Source of the DNA: an archaeon | GTDB taxonomy: Archaea > Nanobdellota > Nanobdellia > SCGC-AAA011-G17 > GW2011-AR17 | Assembly: GCA_023245975.1 (NCBI GenBank) | Contig: JAHFJF010000021.1 | Location: 1-10,315, forward strand | Direction of reading: 5' to 3' | Length of the DNA: 10,315 nt | Part shown: positions 5,643-10,315 of the stretch, piece by piece | Layout of the letters: every line of letters starts with the position of its first letter | How positions within the stretch are numbered: the stretch's first letter is position 1 | Made by a program: the position numbers and the translations under genes | Notes under the pieces: model-generated | Told to the model about the DNA's origin: nothing | Databases searched by the model: none | The model's input: only the letters and a program-made list of their open reading frames with translations

Positions 5643-6884
5643 GTGAAAACTGTTTTTGTAATAATGGATGGGGCAGCAGATTTGCCATCAAAAGAGCTTA
5701 ATGGCAAGACACCATTTGAAGCTGCTAAAAAGCCTAATTTAGATTATTTCTCAATGAATTCCCAGCTCGGATTGGTTCAAACTGTCGCTAAGGATATTGC
5801 ACCCGAATCTGACGTTGCTGTCTTTGCATTATTGGGATATGACCCATTCGGCAGCTTTTCCGGAAGGGGCCCATTAGAAGCTTTTGGTGCTGGAATAAAT
5901 CTTGGCAAGAATTTCTTGGCTTTAAGGACAAACTTTGCCACTGCAAAAGGAAATATGATCATCGAAAGAAGAGCAGGAAGAAATCTTACAACAGATGAAG
6001 CTAATAAGCTCGCAAAGGAAATAAATAAAAAAATTAAATTAAAATGTAGATTCCTTTTCAAAAACACTTTCGAGCATCGGGGAATACTTGTTCTCTACGG
6101 AAAGTTCTCAAGCAATATATCTAATATTGATCCAGCATATTCAAAAGAAGGGAGTTTTGGTGTCGCAAAAGAAAATCCTGATCTGACATTGCCAGAATGC
6201 ATCCCTTTAGAAAAAAAAGCATCAGATACAGCTGATATTGTAAACGATTTCGTAAAACAATCAAGGAATATCCTGGCTAATCATCAGGTAAATAGGAAAA
6301 GGATTGGTTCTGGCTTATTGCCAGCAAATATTATATTACCCAGAGATGCAGGAAACATGCTGCCCAAACTAAAGAAAAAAAAGAAATGGGCTGCCATTGT
6401 CGGAATGCCATTAGAGAAAGGGATTGCAGAATTGGCTGGAATGAAAGTATTACAAGTAAAATTACCGAAAATAAAGTCAAGAAATATCTATGAACATCTG
6501 TATAAAAGCCTTGATGCTTATCTCTCACGGGCATTAAAATATTTAAGATTCAATTGGAATAAATATGATAATTTCTATATACACATCAAAGAAACAGACA
6601 TTCCCGGGCATGATGGGCTGCCTTTAGAAAAAAAGAAAATAATGGAAATGATAGATAAAAGATTCTTCTCAGAATTAAGAAAGCTAAAAGAATTCAGATT
6701 GATAGTCACTTCTGACCATTCAACACCCTGTGAGCTTAAAAGGCATTCATCACATCCAGTGCCATTATTGGCTTATGGCTTTGGAAAGAGAGACGGATTA
6801 GAATTTACAGAAAATAATGCTTCAAAAGGAAGCTTGGGAATGATGAAAGGAAAAAATGTATTGAAATTTTTAATAAAAAGCTAA
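5643..6884 (+). CDS. apgM: cofactor-independent phosphoglycerate mutase, archaeal type (aPGAM)
   Basis: This enzyme interconverts 3-phosphoglycerate and 2-phosphoglycerate in glycolysis and gluconeogenesis using divalent metals and a phosphoserine intermediate. The 413-residue product belongs to the alkaline phosphatase superfamily. MDGAAD at residues 8-13 supplies a metal ligand, Ser56 in APESDVAVFALLGYDP is the expected nucleophile, KETDIPGHDG (316-325) gives further metal ligands, and TSDHSTPCELKRHSSHPVP (356-374) is the C-terminal metal site. The length fits the aPGAM family (about 400). The start is set at GTG 5643-5645, giving VKTVFVIMDG; the frame is open far upstream, but that part lies over truD and is antisense noise. 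A run of Lys residues near residue 245 and a Lys-rich insert are lineage features. It is probably a single-gene leaderless unit, with gins51 starting 33 bp downstream under its own TATA box. Confidence 0.94.
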   Translation: MKTVFVIMDGAADLPSKELNGKTPFEAAKKPNLDYFSMNSQLGLVQTVAKDIAPESDVAVFALLGYDPFGSFSGRGPLEAFGAGINLGKNFLALRTNFATAKGNMIIERRAGRNLTTDEANKLAKEINKKIKLKCRFLFKNTFEHRGILVLYGKFSSNISNIDPAYSKEGSFGVAKENPDLTLPECIPLEKKASDTADIVNDFVKQSRNILANHQVNRKRIGSGLLPANIILPRDAGNMLPKLKKKKKWAAIVGMPLEKGIAELAGMKVLQVKLPKIKSRNIYEHLYKSLDAYLSRALKYLRFNWNKYDNFYIHIKETDIPGHDGLPLEKKKIMEMIDKRFFSELRKLKEFRLIVTSDHSTPCELKRHSSHPVPLLAYGFGKRDGLEFTENNASKGSLGMMKGKNVLKFLIKS

Positions 6885-6889
6885 ACATA

Positions 6890-6897
6890 TTTATACT
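6890..6897 (+). promoter_or_regulatory. TATA box of the gins51-rpl44e-rps27e unit
   Basis: TTTATACT, within the longer TATTTATA stretch from 6888, ends about 20-22 nt before the gins51 ATG, again predicting a leaderless transcript. It begins 6 bp after the apgM stop codon. Confidence 0.5.
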
Positions 6898-6917
6898 TAT
6901 TACTTATTCCAATTTTT

Positions 6918-7562
6918 ATGGCTGCAAATGACCCTGTAATAACTTTTGAGACATTGTACGATATAATGCGAAGGGAGAAAGCAAGGGATGAACTGCAAAA
7001 ATTAAGCCATGATTTCTACCAGAATGTTGTTTCTTACATAAAAGACAAGCAAAACATACTTGAATCACAAGCCGGAAAAGACAGCATATTCGCATCTCAA
7101 GAGATTGAAAAAACAAGGACACAGCTTAAAAATGTTCTAAAAATTGTAAGAGACCTCTATGACAGAAGGGAAGCAAAGATAGTACAGCTTGCACTGTTGT
7201 CTGCAAGGAATAAAGAGCGAATATATGACAATTCCTCGTTATTACCAGAGGAACATGGATTTTACAATGGCATAAGGTCATTAATAGAGAGTGCAAGGGA
7301 TGGCTTTTTCTCATTGTCCTTGCCATCACAAAATGCCGAAAAACCAAAAGATTTAAAAACGAAAGCCGAAACGGATAATGGATGCAAGGTCCGTATGACA
7401 TGCGATGTGCCTGAATTCTTGGGTACAGACTTACAGCCATATGGGCCATTCGCCAATGAAGCCATCATATCAGTGCCAATGCAGATTGCTGATATGCTTG
7501 TTTCTCTTGGCCAGGCGGTAATGGAAAATGAAAATACCAAAGAAGATGAAGAAATATTGTAA
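6918..7562 (+). CDS. gins51: DNA replication complex GINS subunit Gins51
   Basis: Archaeal GINS binds the MCM helicase and a GAN/Cdc45-like protein at the replication fork and stimulates helicase activity. The 214-residue product has the A-then-B order of the Gins51 (Sld5/Psf1-type) subunit. The helical A domain starts with ITFETLYDIMRREKARDELQ (8-27) and the conserved LSHDFYQNVVSYI (29-41), and includes LYDRREAKIVQLAL (80-93). After a polar linker (135-156), the small beta B domain VRMTCDVPEFLGTD...YGPFANEAI (158-183) is characteristic. The ATG at 6918 follows a TATA box at leaderless spacing. The last 35 bp overlap the start of rpl44e in another frame, so translation of the two is probably coupled. 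A GINS gene next to ribosomal genes L44e/S27e is consistent with archaeal gene neighbourhoods. Confidence 0.9.
   Translation: MAANDPVITFETLYDIMRREKARDELQKLSHDFYQNVVSYIKDKQNILESQAGKDSIFASQEIEKTRTQLKNVLKIVRDLYDRREAKIVQLALLSARNKERIYDNSSLLPEEHGFYNGIRSLIESARDGFFSLSLPSQNAEKPKDLKTKAETDNGCKVRMTCDVPEFLGTDLQPYGPFANEAIISVPMQIADMLVSLGQAVMENENTKEDEEIL
7514..7522 (+). promoter_or_regulatory. Shine-Dalgarno-like site for rpl44e inside gins51
   Basis: GGCGGTAAT matches 7 of 9 bases of the archaeal consensus GGAGGTGAT and ends 5 nt before the rpl44e ATG. It supports the upstream start even though that start lies inside gins51. Confidence 0.5.
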
Positions 7563-7848
7563 GAAATGCAATTCTCACCAAGAGATGGCTGTTTCTATCA
7601 CAAAACAAGGCGGAAGAAACAAAACACACCCGATGTCCAGGGGTTCCCAAGCAAGAATCAGGAAGAGAGGGGACAATAGAGGATTCGGCAATCAGGGAAG
7701 ATACTCAAGAAAGCCAATCAGCGCATGGAAAAGGACTGGAGCTAAAAAGAGCAAGAAGCTAAACTTAACAATTAAATGCAAGAAATGCGGAAAGTCATGG
7801 CTAATTCATGGAAGAAGGCTTAAAAAGGTGGAGATGTTAACCGCTTAA
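7528..7848 (+). CDS. rpl44e: large ribosomal subunit protein L44e
   Basis: A component of the archaeal/eukaryotic-type 50S subunit (eL42 in the unified nomenclature), located near the E site. The 106-residue basic protein begins MKIPK and has two zinc-binding pairs, Cys11-x2-Cys14 (YCKKCN) and Cys84-x2-Cys87 (IKCKKCGK). Between them is the Gly/Arg/Lys-rich segment including GGRNKTHPMSRGSQARIRKR, rich in rRNA-contacting residues. Length is slightly above the usual 92-95 residues, with the extra residues in the central basic region. The start at 7528 is fixed by the MKIPK family N-terminus and produces a 35-bp overlap with gins51. rps27e begins 1 nt after its stop. Confidence 0.95.
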   Translation: MKIPKKMKKYCKKCNSHQEMAVSITKQGGRNKTHPMSRGSQARIRKRGDNRGFGNQGRYSRKPISAWKRTGAKKSKKLNLTIKCKKCGKSWLIHGRRLKKVEMLTA

Positions 7849-7849
7849 A

Positions 7850-8032
7850 ATGGTAAACCTAAAAGAACCATCAACGAAATTCATGAAAGTAAGATGCAAT
7901 TGCAAGAATGAGCAGATTATATTCGGCAAGTGCGCAACCGTAGTGAATTGCCTGGTATGCGGAAAGCCATTGGCACATCCTGTCGGCGGAAAGTCACAGG
8001 TTGAAGCAAGAGTTTTAGAAGTTCTTGATTAA
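7850..8032 (+). CDS. rps27e: small ribosomal subunit protein S27e with an altered zinc motif
   Basis: A 60-residue zinc-ribbon protein of the 30S subunit (eS27). The family core is clear: KFMKVRC, NEQIIFG, VVNCLVCGKPLAHPVGGK, and the C-terminal VLEVLD. The second zinc pair Cys34-x2-Cys37 is normal. The first pair reads Cys16-Asn-Cys18, one residue shorter than the usual Cys-x2-Cys. An additional cysteine, Cys28, occurs where relatives usually have Ala or Ser and might supply a ligand. Frame and flanks are intact, so this is a three-base difference rather than a frameshift. The ATG is 1 nt after the rpl44e stop; GGAGAT at 7830-7835 is a distant SD candidate. It shares a transcript with gins51 and rpl44e. 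Confidence 0.92.
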   Translation: MVNLKEPSTKFMKVRCNCKNEQIIFGKCATVVNCLVCGKPLAHPVGGKSQVEARVLEVLD

Positions 8033-8072
8033 ATTTGAATATGCCCGACTGCCTTCTATCCCTCACCAAACC

Positions 8073-8080
8073 TTTATAAA
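8073..8080 (+). promoter_or_regulatory. TATA box of the aif2a unit
   Basis: TTTATAAA ends 24 nt before the aif2a ATG, inside the 72-bp spacer after rps27e. It predicts that aif2a and the genes after it can be transcribed independently of the ribosomal genes as a leaderless mRNA. No strong T-run terminator for the preceding unit is visible in the spacer. Confidence 0.65.
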
Positions 8081-8104
8081 TAAATCTAATTTTAAGAGCA
8101 TAAA

Positions 8105-8902
8105 ATGGTAATAAAGAAAGAAGGCATTCCTGAAGAGGGAGAAATAGTCCAATGCACAGTAAACAAGATACTTTACCATGCAATATTTGTCACTTTAGAT
8201 GAATATTCTAATAGAGAAGCCATGGTGCATATATCAGAAATCGCACCAGGAAGAATAAGGAACATAAGGGATTATGTAAAGGAAGGGAAGAAACTAGTAT
8301 GCGTTGTTTTAAGAGTTTCCCTAGACAAGAAGCAAATTGACTTGTCATTAAGAAGGGTATCAACAACTGATAGGATTAAGAAAATCGAAGCCGTAAGGCA
8401 AGAGCAAAAAGCTGAAAAAATTCTAGAGGCAGTTGCGATTAAGCTCAAGATTCCATATGAAGAGATGCTTTCAAAATATGCAAAGCCAATAATTGAGAAT
8501 TATGGAAGCATATTCGCCTGTTTCCAAGACATTTCCGCAAATGGAGAATCTATCCTTGAAGAGCTTGGATTTCCTAAAGAAATAACCATGACTATGTCAG
8601 AAGTTGTCAAGGAAAGAATAAAGCCGCCTGAGATAGAAACCAGGGGCGTATTGCTGCTTACAAGCTATTCTGATAATGGGATTAATGATATCAAAGATTC
8701 ATTGAATTCCGGCCTTGAATTTGCAAAGTCAAAGCATATCAAAGCAAGCTTGAATTACCTCGGCGCACCAAGATATTCATTGCAGGTTACAGCTGGTGAC
8801 TATAAGAAAGGTGAAGAAAATTTAAGACTGGTTTCTTCTACAATAATTGATTCACTGAAAAAGCGAAATGGCAGCGCTGAGCTGCAGAAAAAGGATAAGT
8901 AA
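8105..8902 (+). CDS. aif2a: translation initiation factor 2 subunit alpha (aIF2 alpha)
   Basis: The alpha subunit of the heterotrimeric aIF2 GTPase that brings initiator methionyl-tRNA to the ribosome. The 265-residue product has three domains. An S1/OB fold covers about 12-84, with VQCTVNKILYHAIFVTLDEY, the MVHISEIAPGRIRNIRDYV loop (equivalent to the regulatory serine loop region of eukaryotic eIF2 alpha) and KKQIDLSLRRV. A helical domain spans about 85-172. The C-terminal alpha/beta domain (about 173-255, GVLLLTSYSDNGIN...YSLQVTAGDYKKGE) contacts the gamma subunit. Length is normal. It sits directly after rpl44e and rps27e, the common archaeal order, but the usual next gene nop10 is replaced here by two unidentified genes. 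Its own TATA box indicates a leaderless start. Confidence 0.96.
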   Translation: MVIKKEGIPEEGEIVQCTVNKILYHAIFVTLDEYSNREAMVHISEIAPGRIRNIRDYVKEGKKLVCVVLRVSLDKKQIDLSLRRVSTTDRIKKIEAVRQEQKAEKILEAVAIKLKIPYEEMLSKYAKPIIENYGSIFACFQDISANGESILEELGFPKEITMTMSEVVKERIKPPEIETRGVLLLTSYSDNGINDIKDSLNSGLEFAKSKHIKASLNYLGAPRYSLQVTAGDYKKGEENLRLVSSTIIDSLKKRNGSAELQKKDK

Positions 8903-8904
8903 TT

Positions 8905-8909
8905 GGTGA
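8905..8909 (+). promoter_or_regulatory. Shine-Dalgarno site of the 8917 gene
   Basis: GGTGA, complementary to the 16S rRNA 3' end, lies 7 nt before the ATG and just after the aif2a stop. It supports this start and translation from a polycistronic mRNA. Confidence 0.55.
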
Positions 8910-8916
8910 ATATAAA

Positions 8917-9543
8917 ATGCAACAAACTTCATACAGAGACCTTGAATGGGAATTGATTGCTCCAAGGGATGGGAAAAAAAGAATATTAAATCGATTTGAT
9001 CAAAGCATTGATAGAACAAAAGGAACTGAATGGCGCCACCCATATCCTTGGGAAGTATATGGGTTGCTAAATGATGGCTTTAATGGTAAACTTGCTGAGA
9101 GATTTACTTATGTATTTGAAGATTTTAAAAATAAATGTTATGGAGAATGGTTTAACTTGGCATTCTACAAAAAAGGCAATATTCTGGTTACCTATCTTGA
9201 CCCTGAAGGGATTATTTATGATGGGAAAAAGTATAATATTTCTGGTGAATTTAAATATTCAGAGAAGAGGGAATTTGATATTGGTGATAAAAAGCCATAC
9301 TACATTTATGACCTTAGTACATTCAAAGAGGACTTTATCAAATTTATTTATGGATGCCCACTAACAGAAATCCATACAGAAATAAAAGATTCTATTTTTG
9401 TACCGCCAGAAGATAGTATATGGCCTTATGGCCGTAATTATCGTCTTTCTTATGGTAGCTATTTTCTTTGGGGATGCCCACCTGATTTTCATTGGACTTC
9501 TAGACTGGTTAGTAAGATAAATACTACTGGAGAAAAAAGATGA
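8917..9543 (+). CDS. hypothetical protein, aromatic-rich, unidentified
   Basis: I do not recognise this 208-residue protein. It has no signal peptide or clear membrane span. It is rich in aromatic residues, with seven tryptophans, and has alternating strand-like segments such as NILVTYLDPEGIIYDGKKYN (88-107) and EFKYSEKREFDIG, suggesting a mainly beta structure. Two G-C-P motifs occur exactly 40 residues apart (YGCP around Cys147, WGCP around Cys187), each followed by an acidic residue. It begins 14 nt after aif2a with a good SD site. It overlaps the next gene in an ATGA junction, so the two are translationally coupled and probably functionally linked. Sampled G+C (about 30-35%) looks a little below aif2a, a weak hint of different origin. 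Confidence 0.8.
   Translation: MQQTSYRDLEWELIAPRDGKKRILNRFDQSIDRTKGTEWRHPYPWEVYGLLNDGFNGKLAERFTYVFEDFKNKCYGEWFNLAFYKKGNILVTYLDPEGIIYDGKKYNISGEFKYSEKREFDIGDKKPYYIYDLSTFKEDFIKFIYGCPLTEIHTEIKDSIFVPPEDSIWPYGRNYRLSYGSYFLWGCPPDFHWTSRLVSKINTTGEKR
9529..9532 (+). promoter_or_regulatory. Shine-Dalgarno site of the 9540 gene
   Basis: GGAG lies 7 nt before the ATG at 9540, inside the end of the preceding gene. Together with the ATGA start/stop overlap it supports the chosen start. Confidence 0.5.
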
Positions 9544-10315
9544 GCAAAATCAACTACGATGAAACATTGGTAAGGAGGATACTTGAAGAACTCCCTGGCG
9601 ATATTAAAGAGAAGGCAGTTGGATTAGCTAAAGTGTATGGAATTGAGACAGAATTTGATGGCCATTTTGCAGGGAATGGCCCTTATCGGCAGGCCGACAT
9701 TGTTTCTATGTTTACTGATGCAATTAAAAGAAATGAAAATAGGAAATTTCCAGTGAAAGAAGAGTTTTTGGAAGAACTGGTTGAAAATGAGAGCCTAAAT
9801 GTTAATAATTTAAGGGTAGCTTATGAAGTTGGGAAAGACTTCACAAAAATAACACTCAAGTCAGGACGGTATATTGCTTATGGCGCCATGCCAGGTAAAT
9901 GGCAAGAAAGAATTGCAGGAAAATATGGTGAAGATGCACTAGATTATTCTAAGCATAATATCGTTTTAGAACTAACTGTATCATTTGCCAGTTTTGCAGT
10001 AGGGTGTGTAACTAGCAATGCATATTTTGGTTTCGCTCTTATCCCTCTTTTGGGGAATATTTGCAGATTGTTTTACAGACAATTTGATGAAAAACCAAGT
10101 GGCAGCTTATTGGTAAATATTCCCTATTATCTGATTACATCCCCCTATATGAAGGTGAAATATATTGCAAAATCACTAAAAAACAAGTTCAAATCAAAAA
10201 GGCAAGAATTAGCAGAGAAAATGATTAGAATAGATGTTGAAGAAACTCCAAAAAGACTGCGCCCAATAGAAGAAGATTTAATGGAACTGATGGAAATAGA
10301 AAGGAAAAAACTACT
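9540..10315 (+). CDS. hypothetical membrane protein, truncated by the window edge
   Basis: The frame is open for 258 codons from the ATG at 9540-9542 to the right edge, so the C-terminus is missing. I do not recognise the family. Residues 1-140 look soluble and charged (MSKINYDETLVRRILEELPG at the start, then a segment FDGHFAGNGPYRQAD at 39-53). About residues 141-175 (IVLELTVSFASFAVG, then AYFGFALIPLLGNI) are hydrophobic and predict one or two membrane spans, perhaps a hairpin. A weaker hydrophobic stretch LLVNIPYYLIT follows at 190-200. After that comes a strongly basic segment (KVKYIAKSLKNKFKSKRQ) and an acidic helical tail. The positive-inside rule would put this basic part in the cytoplasm. 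It is coupled by an ATGA overlap to the upstream unknown gene, and the pair may form a membrane-associated module. Confidence 0.78.
   Translation, partial: MSKINYDETLVRRILEELPGDIKEKAVGLAKVYGIETEFDGHFAGNGPYRQADIVSMFTDAIKRNENRKFPVKEEFLEELVENESLNVNNLRVAYEVGKDFTKITLKSGRYIAYGAMPGKWQERIAGKYGEDALDYSKHNIVLELTVSFASFAVGCVTSNAYFGFALIPLLGNICRLFYRQFDEKPSGSLLVNIPYYLITSPYMKVKYIAKSLKNKFKSKRQELAEKMIRIDVEETPKRLRPIEEDLMELMEIERKKL

Noticed and set aside
8033..8104. Possible small RNA or tRNA in the spacer before aif2a
   Set aside because: No cloverleaf or strong stem is visible; the spacer is explained by the aif2a promoter.
9071..9364. A 97-codon plus-strand frame inside the 8917 gene
   Set aside because: It is a shadow frame with no SD site, within a longer gene that has a good SD and a coupled downstream start.
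1..10315. CRISPR arrays, insertion sequences, rRNA or tRNA genes
   Set aside because: No direct-repeat arrays, transposase genes, terminal repeats or RNA-gene signatures were seen; intergenic spaces are all under 100 bp.

Overview
The window is archaeal chromosomal DNA, roughly 40% G+C, with densely packed genes. The diagnostic genes are SRP54, FtsY, an archaeal-type TruD, a cofactor-independent archaeal phosphoglycerate mutase (aPGAM), the GINS subunit Gins51, ribosomal proteins L44e and S27e, and translation factor aIF2 alpha. Gene style (short, Lys/Glu-rich, many overlaps) suggests a DPANN-like lineage such as Woesearchaeota or Pacearchaeota. That placement is inference; no rRNA or marker tree is available here.

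Layout. At the left edge a possible plus-strand gene tail (2-103) converges on srp54 (minus, 100-1458). Next comes a small ribbon-helix-helix protein (minus, 1518-1826). Diverging from it is a secreted caspase/legumain-like cysteine protease with an embedded EF-hand loop (plus, 1922-2857). This protease converges, with overlapping stop codons, on ftsY (minus, 2854-4059). A coiled-coil protein (minus, 4146-4574) lies just downstream of truD (minus, 4590-5603). truD diverges from apgM (plus, 5643-6884) across only 39 bp. Then comes an information-processing cluster: gins51 (6918-7562), rpl44e (7528-7848), rps27e (7850-8032) and aif2a (8105-8902). Two genes I cannot identify follow, 8917-9543 and 9540 to the right edge; the second encodes a probable membrane protein and is cut by the window.

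Expression signals form a consistent pattern. Genes that start a transcription unit have a TATA-like box ending 20-24 nt before the start codon, which places transcription initiation at or next to the start codon (leaderless mRNAs). Three of the genes inside units (rpl44e and the two 3' unknowns) instead have Shine-Dalgarno-like sequences 5-7 nt upstream; rps27e has only a distant candidate.

How the genes fit together. SRP54 and FtsY are the GTPase pair that brings nascent membrane and secreted proteins to the Sec translocon, and the two genes share an identical 10-mer at the same distance from their start codons. Between them sits an RHH/secreted-protease pair with a 23-bp imperfect palindrome between the two promoters, which looks like an operator. 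This is the most system-like novelty in the window. The right part links replication (Gins51) to translation (L44e, S27e, aIF2 alpha). The two unknown genes occupy the place where nop10 commonly follows aif2a in archaea.
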